Source of the DNA: Prochlorococcus sp. MIT 1314
Lineage (GTDB): Bacteria > Cyanobacteriota > Cyanobacteriia > PCC-6307 > Cyanobiaceae
NCBI RefSeq assembly: GCF_034093315.1
Contig: NZ_CP139300.1
Coordinates: 868,001-932,000 of the forward strand
Direction of reading: 5' to 3'
Length of the DNA stretch: 64,000 bases
The notes under the pieces were generated by a model, which was not told where the DNA came from, did not search any database, and worked only from the letters and a program-made list of their open reading frames with translations. Shown here in pieces: positions 33,918 to 48,069 of this stretch; position 1 is the first letter of the stretch; every line of letters begins with the position of its first letter. Both the position numbers and the translations under genes were made by a program.

Positions 33918-34579
33918 TTAGTCACAATAATATTTTCAAATTTATAATTTGTGGAACAGATACTGATATTGGGAAAACTTTAATAAGCTCTTTTTTCGTT
34001 AAAGGATTAAATTCCTTTTATTGGAAGCCTATCCAAAGTGGTATTGAATCGCAAACTGATAGTCAAACTGTTGAAAAACTTGCACAAGTAAGTAAAGAGA
34101 AAATCATTAAAGAAGCTTATGTCTTTACAAAACCTCTATCTCCTCATTGGGCCGCTGAAATAGATCAAAAAACTATTAACTTTGACAAGTTGAGATTGCC
34201 AAAAGTGCAAGACTCATTAATTGTAGAAACTGCAGGTGGATTAATGGTTCCAATAACACGCAATTTTTTGCAAATAGATCAAATAAAACAATGGAAGCTT
34301 CCGGTAATACTTGTATGTAAGAGCTCACTTGGAACTCTTAACCATACCCTGCTTAGTATTGAAGCATTAAAACGAAGAAATATTGAGATTTTAGGTTTAG
34401 TAATCAATGGCGAAAAACACCTAGATAATCCAAAAACTCTAGTTGATTTTAGTGGTATTCCGTTAATTGCTGAATTTCCTTACATCAAAAAAATGGACTC
34501 AAATAATTTAGATATACTATGGAAAGAATTAGACATCAAGAATAAGTTGATCTCACTTTTAAACTCAAAAATAAGTTAA
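33914..34579 (+). CDS. bioD: Dethiobiotin synthetase
   Basis: BioD closes the ureido ring, making dethiobiotin from DAPA, CO2 and ATP. The 221-residue product has the P-loop GTDTDIGKT at residues 14-22, FYWKPIQSG with the catalytic lysine, and VETAGGLMVPI. Length is standard. Its start overlaps bioC and its stop directly abuts the bioA start. Confidence 0.95.
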   Translation: MISHNNIFKFIICGTDTDIGKTLISSFFVKGLNSFYWKPIQSGIESQTDSQTVEKLAQVSKEKIIKEAYVFTKPLSPHWAAEIDQKTINFDKLRLPKVQDSLIVETAGGLMVPITRNFLQIDQIKQWKLPVILVCKSSLGTLNHTLLSIEALKRRNIEILGLVINGEKHLDNPKTLVDFSGIPLIAEFPYIKKMDSNNLDILWKELDIKNKLISLLNSKIS

Positions 34580-35881
34580 ATGAAATCTTTGGATTCAAAA
34601 ACTCCAAATCAAGATTGGCACCCAAATATTTGGCCACCTTTTACACAAATCAATAACAGCAAACCGCAAATAGAAGTAACTCATGGTAAAGATGCACTCC
34701 TATTTACTAAAGATCCTAAAAAAGAGCTAATAGATGGTATTAGTAGTTGGTGGGTAACTCTTCATGGTCATAGTAACGAATATATTGCGGATGCCATTTT
34801 CGATCAATCAAAAAAACTTGAGCAAGTTATATTTGCTGATTTCTTACATCCACAGGCAAAAAAATTGGCGGAAAGACTTAGTGAATTAACAAAACTAGAA
34901 AGATTATTCTTTTCTGATAACGGTTCTACTGCAGTGGAAGTCGCTTTAAAAATTGCCTTCCAATCATGGCAAAATAGAGGAGAGACAAGAACTCAAATAG
35001 TAGCTTTTGATGGCGCCTATCATGGAGATACATTTGGAGCAATGGCTTTAGGTGAAAGAAATATTTTTAATGAGAATTTTGATAATCTTATGTTCCCAGT
35101 TAGGAGAGTCCCCTGGCCTTCAACTTGGATGAACGATGAAGAAGTAGCAAATAAAGAAAATGAGGCGATCCAAAAATTAGAAGCTCTTCTTAAAACTCCC
35201 ACAGTTGCAGTAATCCTTGAGCCACTTGTTCAAGGAGCAGGAGGAATGAATATGGTTAGGCCTCAGTTTATAAAAAAAGTTTCAGAAATTATAAAAAATA
35301 ATAATTCTTTGTTAATTGCCGATGAAGTTTTGACTGGGTTTGGAAGATGTGGAAGTCTTTTTGCGTTTCAAAAGGCAAAAATCGTTCCTGATTTAATAAG
35401 TATTTCAAAAGGCTTAACTGGTGGATTCTTACCGATGGGAATAACTTTATGTAAAGAAAAAATTTTTCAATCCTTTATTGATGATTCCCCAAGAAAAACT
35501 TTTTGGCATGGACATAGTTTTACTGCTAATCCTTTAGGTTGTGCTGCGGCAAATGCTAGCCTTGATTTATTAGAAAAAGAACCACACAAATACCTTTCAT
35601 TTGAAGAAAGACATTTATCTCATTTAATTAAATTTAAAAACTTACCTTATATAAAAAAGATAAGGGTATCCGGCACAATCGCTGCTTTCGATTTAGAAAT
35701 TGGCAACAAAAAAGGTTATTTTAATAATATTGGGAAAGAAATAAAGAGTCTTGCAATGGAGCAAGGTTTATTTATTAGGCCACTTGGGAATGTTATCTAC
35801 CTCTTGCCGCCTCTCTGTATAACAGATGATCAATTAGAAAAAAGTTACTGGATAATAAGGCAAATCTTATACAATCTATAG
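34580..35881 (+). CDS. bioA: Adenosylmethionine-8-amino-7-oxononanoate aminotransferase
   Basis: BioA transfers an amino group from S-adenosylmethionine to KAPA to give DAPA, using PLP. The 433-residue product has the class III aminotransferase motifs: WPPFTQ and DGISSWWVTLHGHS at the start, FSDNGSTAVEVALK, AYHGDTFGAMALG, the LIADEVLTGFGR stretch, and the PLP lysine in ISISKGLTGG. It ends the operon. Biotin synthase (bioB), the last step, is not in the window and must lie elsewhere. Confidence 0.96.
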   Translation: MKSLDSKTPNQDWHPNIWPPFTQINNSKPQIEVTHGKDALLFTKDPKKELIDGISSWWVTLHGHSNEYIADAIFDQSKKLEQVIFADFLHPQAKKLAERLSELTKLERLFFSDNGSTAVEVALKIAFQSWQNRGETRTQIVAFDGAYHGDTFGAMALGERNIFNENFDNLMFPVRRVPWPSTWMNDEEVANKENEAIQKLEALLKTPTVAVILEPLVQGAGGMNMVRPQFIKKVSEIIKNNNSLLIADEVLTGFGRCGSLFAFQKAKIVPDLISISKGLTGGFLPMGITLCKEKIFQSFIDDSPRKTFWHGHSFTANPLGCAAANASLDLLEKEPHKYLSFEERHLSHLIKFKNLPYIKKIRVSGTIAAFDLEIGNKKGYFNNIGKEIKSLAMEQGLFIRPLGNVIYLLPPLCITDDQLEKSYWIIRQILYNL

Positions 35882-35889
35882 ATAGAAAT

Positions 35890-36147
35890 TTAAGGTCCCT
35901 GCAGTATTGCATTTTCCACATCTTCTCTATTAATGCAATAAGAAAATAGTCTTTTAGTTTCATGTCCTTTACTTTCCCAGATGACACTTAAATCTTCTTG
36001 TTCAAATATAATAGTTGCATTCCAATTAGAAAGTAACAGGTGCCATTTAGATGGATTATTAATATCTTTCACAGCGCCTAAATCAGTTAGCCACAATTCT
36101 AATGATTGTAGTGAATATTGGTTAATAGGTTTTGTAGGAAGATTCAC
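35890..36147 (-). CDS. DUF3143-family small protein
   Basis: The 85-residue product resembles the cyanobacterial DUF3143 family: LPTKPINQYSLQSLELWLTDLGA at the start, then WHLLLSNWNATIIFEQEDLSVIWE, then a short C-terminal part. There are no membrane segments or cysteine motifs. Its function is unknown to me. It lies 16 bases after the J-domain gene on the same strand, and the two are commonly adjacent in cyanobacteria, so a shared role is plausible. Confidence 0.8.
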   Translation of the reverse strand: MNLPTKPINQYSLQSLELWLTDLGAVKDINNPSKWHLLLSNWNATIIFEQEDLSVIWESKGHETKRLFSYCINREDVENAILQGP

Positions 36148-36163
36148 AGACTTTTTTAAAGTA

Positions 36164-36604
36164 TTATTTTACTAACCAGATAGGTATTGTATCTAATTCT
36201 TTGCCAGTAAAAGAGGCAATAAAAATTGAACAAATTAAACTTATAGAAATGATAATAAATAAAAGAAATAACGAAAACAATTCCCCATTTGAAAAAGGTC
36301 TTCTGTTCCCAACTAAATTGTGAGTATTTGAATCGATTATTAAATTATTTAAAACTTTAGTATTATTTTTAATCCTAGATTTTTCCTTTAGTTTGTCATC
36401 ATATATTTTCCTCAAATTACTATTATTCAAATTTTCATAAGCTTCCAAAACTTCTTGAAATTTACTTTTAGCGTCGTCTATTTCTAAAGAAGTTGTATCA
36501 GGATGCAGTTCAATGGAAAGTTTGCAAAAAGCCTTTCTTAATTCATGATTTGAGGCATTTTCATCTACACCTAAAATTTTGTAATAAGAAATTTCCCCTT
36601 TCAA
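36164..36604 (-). CDS. Membrane-anchored J-domain (DnaJ-like) protein
   Basis: The J domain at residues 4-70 (YYKILGVDENASNHELRKAF) has the HPD motif at 34-36, which stimulates Hsp70 ATPase. There is no Gly/Phe region or zinc-finger domain, so this is a short type III J-protein. A membrane segment at about residues 110-132 (LFLLFIIISISLICSIFIAS) lies near the C-terminus. The 146-residue product would recruit a DnaK to the membrane; its client is unknown. Confidence 0.88.
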   Translation of the reverse strand: MKGEISYYKILGVDENASNHELRKAFCKLSIELHPDTTSLEIDDAKSKFQEVLEAYENLNNSNLRKIYDDKLKEKSRIKNNTKVLNNLIIDSNTHNLVGNRRPFSNGELFSLFLLFIIISISLICSIFIASFTGKELDTIPIWLVK

Positions 36605-36693
36605 AATAATCTTTTATTAATAATGTAATTCTAATAAATTTTAACTAAATAGAATATATTTAATGAACGGTAAAAATTTATATTTTTAACGAA

Positions 36694-37407
36694 ATGAAAA
36701 AACAAAACATTCCCGATGAAATTTTTGCCTTAATAACTGAAGAAGAAATAAATATTTTTCAAGAGTTACAAATTAAAATTAAAGAATTAAATAATAAAAC
36801 CAATCTCACTAGATTAGTTGATGGGAATGATTATTGGGTATCTCAAGTTTTTGACAGCATTTGGCCATTTAAAGCTTTCCCGAATATTAATTTTAACAAT
36901 AAAAAATTTTTAGATATTGGATCAGGCTGTGGCTTCCCAGGTTTAGCTTATGCCATAATTCACCCTAATTCAGAGATATACCTCATTGATTCTTCAAACA
37001 AGAAAACAAATGCATTAAAAATCTTAATCAAAGAGATCAATCTCAAAAACAATATTCATGTAATCAATGATCGTATTGAAAACTTAGCTCATCAATCTTC
37101 AATGAGAAATAGTTTCAATATAGCTACCACTAGAGCGGTGAGTAATCCTTCAACAGTTTCAGAATATATTCTACCAATGCTAAAAAAAGAGGGTTTAGGG
37201 GTTTTATATTGTGGGAAATGGACTGATGAAGAAAGTAAAAATCTAGATAAAACTTTAAAAATATTAGAAGGAAAATTTAAAGAGAAAAAGAAGATTTTGT
37301 TACCAAGAAGTAAAGGTACCAGAAATATTATTCTTATTCAACCAAAAAATATTTGCCCTAAAATCTACCCAAGAAAAGTTGGTAAACCTGAGAAAGATCC
37401 ATTATAA
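36694..37407 (+). CDS. rsmG: 16S rRNA m7G527 methyltransferase
   Basis: RsmG (formerly GidB) makes 7-methylguanosine in the 530 loop region of 16S rRNA. The 237-residue product has NKTNLTRL near residue 30, the SAM-binding motif LDIGSGCGFPGL, LIDSSNKKTNALK, and TTRAVSNPSTVSEYILP. The Lys/Arg-rich C-terminal tail (YPRKVGKPEKDPL) matches the family. It converges on the aldo/keto reductase gene 2 bases later. Confidence 0.96.
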   Translation: MKKQNIPDEIFALITEEEINIFQELQIKIKELNNKTNLTRLVDGNDYWVSQVFDSIWPFKAFPNINFNNKKFLDIGSGCGFPGLAYAIIHPNSEIYLIDSSNKKTNALKILIKEINLKNNIHVINDRIENLAHQSSMRNSFNIATTRAVSNPSTVSEYILPMLKKEGLGVLYCGKWTDEESKNLDKTLKILEGKFKEKKKILLPRSKGTRNIILIQPKNICPKIYPRKVGKPEKDPL

Positions 37408-37409
37408 AA

Positions 37410-38603
37410 TTATTTTTTTGATAATCTTTCAGCAACGTTATCCCCAAACTTTTCTTTTAAAGTTCTCAATTTTTTTATAACTTTTTTTGGATTTATATGA
37501 CCTTCTAATACTTTCAATAATTGTCCTTCAGAAACATCCACATCGAGTAAATTGGCGTTAGATCCTGGGAACCAGTGACTTCCATTACCAAGCAATTGAT
37601 ATCTAGCTTTTGCAAACCCTTCCATATCCAACCAATCAATTAAATTTGAAAGCCAAAGCAGAACGGGAATATTAATATTTCCTGGCGTATATTCCCAACT
37701 CGGCAAATTTCTATTCCAATTTTGATGCCAATCTAAACCCAAAGAATTAATTGATTCCTGCCTTAATCTGTTTATTATCTTCGGAACATACTTCTCAGAG
37801 TCTGATAACAAAGAGACAGCTTCTAAATGCAAATCAAAATCCGCCTCTTTTGCAATACCCACACTAAGAGTATGGACATTTTGATTTCTTAAGCAAAAAA
37901 GATCGTTAAAAACTATAGGATGAAGTGGCTTACAAAGTTCCAACATTTTGTCTGAGGGAGTATGAAGATGTCCCCCTTTATCAGTTGGACTTATTATAAA
38001 AACCCCAAGATCATACTTATTTGCCAAATTGATAACCTTTGTATTTTCTTGATTGATGAAATACCAGTGCAAATTTACATAATCAAAAAAGTTTGTTGAT
38101 ATAGCCTTCTCAATGAGTGAAGATTTTCCATGAGTGGAAAATCCAATAGAGCCAATTAAATTTTCTTTTTGTAAATTTCTTAAAGTGTCAATACAACCTC
38201 CATCTTTAACAGCATGATGTAAATGTTCATCTGTATTAATGCCATGTATTGCTAACAAATGAATTCTTTTAACTTTTAAATTTTCAATACTTGTCATAAC
38301 ATCTCTCTTAAAAGTTTCTGGATCACTATTTGGAGGGACCTTAGTTTGAATAATGTTTGGGATTGTTTTAGTATTTTGAAAACCCATTCCTAATTGCACC
38401 TCAGAAGTTCCATAATACTTAGCAGTTTCGACATGACTGAAGCCATATTTATTTGCCAAATTCAAAATATTTTCTACTTTATTTTGTTCTTTATATGAAA
38501 TCTCAGAAAAATCTAATTGATCCCAACTTTTTTGAAATCTCATGCCACCCAAAGATAAAATAGGAATCTTTAAATTGGTTCGACCAAATCTCCGATATTC
38601 CAT
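37410..38603 (-). CDS. Aldo/keto reductase
   Basis: The 397-residue product has an aldo/keto reductase barrel: RRFGRTNLKIPILSLGGMRF at the start, the catalytic Tyr in TAKYYGTSE, Lys in IIQTKVPPN and His in LLAIHGINTDE, and IGSIGFSTHG in the barrel. Beyond the barrel it carries an extra C-terminal domain of about 100 residues (ending LRTLKEKFGDNVAERLSKK). Many relatives of this size have a C-terminal iron-sulfur cluster region; I see no such Cys pattern here. It follows a [4Fe-4S] ferredoxin gene by 9 bases, so the ferredoxin could be its electron partner. Substrate unknown. Confidence 0.87.
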   Translation of the reverse strand: MEYRRFGRTNLKIPILSLGGMRFQKSWDQLDFSEISYKEQNKVENILNLANKYGFSHVETAKYYGTSEVQLGMGFQNTKTIPNIIQTKVPPNSDPETFKRDVMTSIENLKVKRIHLLAIHGINTDEHLHHAVKDGGCIDTLRNLQKENLIGSIGFSTHGKSSLIEKAISTNFFDYVNLHWYFINQENTKVINLANKYDLGVFIISPTDKGGHLHTPSDKMLELCKPLHPIVFNDLFCLRNQNVHTLSVGIAKEADFDLHLEAVSLLSDSEKYVPKIINRLRQESINSLGLDWHQNWNRNLPSWEYTPGNINIPVLLWLSNLIDWLDMEGFAKARYQLLGNGSHWFPGSNANLLDVDVSEGQLLKVLEGHINPKKVIKKLRTLKEKFGDNVAERLSKK

Positions 38604-38612
38604 TTTTTGAAA

Positions 38613-38972
38613 TTAATGCTTATTCATTCTTGGTGGTTTTCCAAATGATTGAAACATATCCCTATCTAAACTATTTTCCAAATCATCCAATTCTTCAAAC
38701 TTTACCCAGTGAATACAATCAACAGGGCATGTGTCTATCGCTTCTTGTATGACCTCAGAACTATCTCCATCTTGTCTCACAGCTCTACTTCTACCATGAA
38801 ATTCATCAACCACAAAAGTGTTGGAAGCTACATGTACACAATATTGACAGCCAATACATTTAGCTTCATCAACCCATACAGCTTTCTCTGCTAACTGACC
38901 ACCTAATACAGGTTCCAAGCCTGTAATTTCAATATTTTCTTCTACATTTTCAAATGGATCGATAGAATCCAT
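38613..38972 (-). CDS. [4Fe-4S]-type ferredoxin
   Basis: The 119-residue product has one cluster-binding region with Cys39, Cys42, Cys45 (CIGCQYC) and Cys82 or Cys86 in CPVDC, the usual fourth ligand. Flanking acid-rich extensions (an N-terminal stretch of about 30 residues and a C-terminal tail) are typical of the cyanobacterial/plastid form of this ferredoxin. It lies 9 bases after ycf35 and 9 bases before the aldo/keto reductase, so the four genes DUF2997-ycf35-ferredoxin-reductase look like one operon. Confidence 0.9.
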   Translation of the reverse strand: MDSIDPFENVEENIEITGLEPVLGGQLAEKAVWVDEAKCIGCQYCVHVASNTFVVDEFHGRSRAVRQDGDSSEVIQEAIDTCPVDCIHWVKFEELDDLENSLDRDMFQSFGKPPRMNKH

Positions 38973-38981
38973 ATTCTGGTA

Positions 38982-39374
38982 TCAGCTATCCCACTTGGTT
39001 AAAACCAACTCGATAGAACCATCATTTTTGTTTTTTTGTTCCACAATTTGGTATCCATCTTCTTTTGTTTTGGAAATAATTGTTTCGTATGCATACATTT
39101 GAGTAATTTTAGAAATAAATCTTTCCACAGGGATCTCAAATTTCCATAAATCAAGGTCAGTAACTAATTCATAAGCATTTGAATTATTGTTCCATTTAAA
39201 TCCCACTTTAGTATCACCTGGCAAATTCATGCTTATATCAACTGCTGTAAACTTGCCTTTGTAGCCTTTAACAAACTTTTCATCTTGATTAATTGGGTAA
39301 CCAAGATTATTTAAAGCTGTAATTAATGGCTCTGATTCTTTGAGCTGAGTTTTAATTGTACTAAAATGTGACAT
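38982..39374 (-). CDS. ycf35: Ycf35 (DUF1257) protein
   Basis: Ycf35 is kept in cyanobacteria and in some algal plastids; no activity is established that I know of. The 130-residue product begins MSHFSTIKTQLK, the family signature, and shows KGYKGKFTAVDISM, then GFKWNNNSNAYELVTDLDLW. It has no membrane segment. The start overlaps the DUF2997 gene by 14 bases, and the ferredoxin gene follows after 9 bases, so all are translated together. The conserved linkage with a ferredoxin suggests a redox or iron-sulfur role (inference). Confidence 0.86.
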   Translation of the reverse strand: MSHFSTIKTQLKESEPLITALNNLGYPINQDEKFVKGYKGKFTAVDISMNLPGDTKVGFKWNNNSNAYELVTDLDLWKFEIPVERFISKITQMYAYETIISKTKEDGYQIVEQKNKNDGSIELVLTKWDS

Positions 39375-39576
39375 TAGATTCCTTGTTTAATTGTTTTAAG
39401 TTTTCATTTTGATTAGAGACAAAAGCATCAGATGTTTTATTCTTAACTGTTACTTTACCGAGAGCATCTTCAAGATTTTTTGTAGCTTCATTGCATGAGT
39501 TACCTATAAATCCCTCAACAGTCTCTTCAACTCTACCGTCTTGATGAATTTTAAATCTCAATGTTTTTTGAGGCAT
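39361..39576 (-). CDS. DUF2997-family small protein
   Basis: The 71-residue product (starting MPQKTLRFKIHQDGRVEETVEG) matches the small DUF2997 family, often found next to ycf35. I choose ATG at 39576; an upstream in-frame TTG at 39585 would add only three residues and lies inside a palindrome. The region FIGNSCNEATKNLEDALGK is conserved-looking. Function unknown. It is the first gene of the operon and overlaps ycf35. Confidence 0.85.
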   Translation of the reverse strand: MPQKTLRFKIHQDGRVEETVEGFIGNSCNEATKNLEDALGKVTVKNKTSDAFVSNQNENLKQLNKESNVTF

Positions 39577-39583
39577 TAAATTC

Positions 39584-39610
39584 AAGTACTAAGTACTTTT
39601 ACTTTATATA
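39584..39610 (-). promoter_or_regulatory. Promoter and palindromic operator candidate of the DUF2997-ycf35-ferredoxin operon
   Basis: AAGTACT-A-AGTACTT at 39584-39598 is a perfect inverted repeat of two 7-base arms around one base. It ends 7 bases before the chosen start codon. A -10-like TATATA (39610-39605 on the minus strand) lies just upstream, which would place transcription start at about the first base of the repeat. A repressor bound here would block initiation. The spacer of 149 bases up to the HEAT gene shows nothing else. Confidence 0.5.
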
Positions 39611-39725
39611 GAATAACGAAAATTTTTTGTTTCAGTTGGTACAAGTTAATTAATTTTAATTTTTATATTGAATATCTGATAAATTTATCTTTAGTTAGCG
39701 TTCTATTAAAAGAAAATCAAGATAT

Positions 39726-40493
39726 TTAATTATAAAAACCTTGCATCCCCATTGAATCCAAGGCAGTTTTTGCTTCTTCCATAACAGACGGCTCTTTATC
39801 AAAGAGTGCAATTTTAGTACATTCATCAATGAAACTTTCTTGGAATGAATTGTTTAATTTTTCGTACAATCTACACAATGACCAAATACAATTACTCCTT
39901 ACTCCCGATTCATTATCTATTTTTAAACTTTCTAAAAGTTGTTCTGCTGCTAATTCAGCGTTTTCCAAAGAAACATTTCCAATTTCGGCTAAAGAGCTAG
40001 ATGACCATAATCTAACTGCAGCTACATCATTCTTCAAAGCATTGATTAATGGCTCCAAAACAATTTGATTATCATAATTAGCTAAGCTCCATGCAGTCGC
40101 TCTTCTGACATAAGCATTATCATCAGTCTCTAAAAGGCTGACAAGTTTACGGACTGCGCTAGGACATGGATTACGACCTAAAGCATAAACAGCGCTCATT
40201 CTTTCAACAGGACAAGGTTGGTCAAGTAATGGTAACAAGAGGGGAAATGATCTTTGATCTCTATATTCACAAAATATTCTTAAACCTTGTATTCTTTCTT
40301 CTCTACTCCCTTTAAGCATTTTTAAAGCTTCATTGCATTCTTGAGTTATATTTAAACCTTTTGAAAAAGCATCCTCATCAATTTGTTCTAAAGGATCTAT
40401 TTCAAGCTCTAAAGCCAATTCTCTAGCTAAGACATCAGGATCAATAGCTATTTCAGCTAAACTTTCTTTATTAGGATCCTTATTGTTTGTCAT
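39726..40493 (-). CDS. HEAT-repeat (PBS lyase-like) protein
   Basis: The 255-residue product (starting MTNNKDPNKESLAEIA) has several HEAT-like repeats at about residues 60-240: REERIQGLRIFCEYRDQRSFPLLLPLL, PCPVERMSAVYALG, NAYVRRATAWSLANY, and AVRLWSSSSLAEIG. Relatives serve as scaffolds or bilin lyases in other cyanobacteria; Prochlorococcus has no phycobilisome, so a scaffold role is likelier. The frame extends upstream to 40553, but the added 20 residues coincide with another small ORF in a different frame, so I choose ATG at 40493. Confidence 0.85.
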   Translation of the reverse strand: MTNNKDPNKESLAEIAIDPDVLARELALELEIDPLEQIDEDAFSKGLNITQECNEALKMLKGSREERIQGLRIFCEYRDQRSFPLLLPLLDQPCPVERMSAVYALGRNPCPSAVRKLVSLLETDDNAYVRRATAWSLANYDNQIVLEPLINALKNDVAAVRLWSSSSLAEIGNVSLENAELAAEQLLESLKIDNESGVRSNCIWSLCRLYEKLNNSFQESFIDECTKIALFDKEPSVMEEAKTALDSMGMQGFYN

Positions 40494-40510
40494 TTTAAAA
40501 ACTAAAAATA

Positions 40511-40636
40511 TTAATTCAGGGGAGCAGGTGACATCATATCTCCAGGCAACCAAATTCTTGCGCTAACTGCGAAAAAAGCAATCCCAAAAAGAGTGACTAT
40601 AGCGAAAGGTAAAATTTTTGTCTTAATGAAACCCAA
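40511..40636 (-). CDS. Possible small single-membrane-segment protein without ATG start
   Basis: A 41-codon frame from TTG at 40636 to TAA at 40511 would give a product with a basic start, one clear membrane segment (KILPFAIVTLFGIAFFAV) and a polar C-terminus (SARIWLPGDMMSPAPLN). This is the look of a small photosystem or cytochrome subunit, but I do not recognise it. The frame is open further up to a stop near base 40680, with no ATG or GTG, so a start codon is uncertain (TTG or ATT). It lies between rlmN and the HEAT gene, in what would otherwise be a 215-base gap. Confidence 0.4.
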   Translation of the reverse strand: MGFIKTKILPFAIVTLFGIAFFAVSARIWLPGDMMSPAPLN

Positions 40637-40708
40637 TGAGTCAATATGAATTAAGTCAATAATAGCCTGTTTGAGAGACTTTTAAAAAATTATTTTCAGA
40701 TAATATTA

Positions 40709-41758
<1,050 letters not shown>

Positions 41759-41783
41759 TTAGTCTTTAATTCAAAGAAAATTT

Positions 41784-41939
<156 letters not shown>

Positions 41940-41990
41940 TTACACATTAAAGATTTCATTCTAGTCACTAAAAAGAATAATAGATAATAT

Positions 41991-46118
<4,128 letters not shown>

Positions 46119-46125
46119 TTAAAGG

Positions 46126-48069
<1,944 letters not shown>

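Noticed and set aside
40494-40553. N-terminal extension of the HEAT-repeat protein by 20 residues
   Set aside because: The added residues (Met-Val-Ala-Trp-Arg and on) do not look like the family and overlap a membrane-peptide ORF in another frame; ATG at 40493 is the better start.
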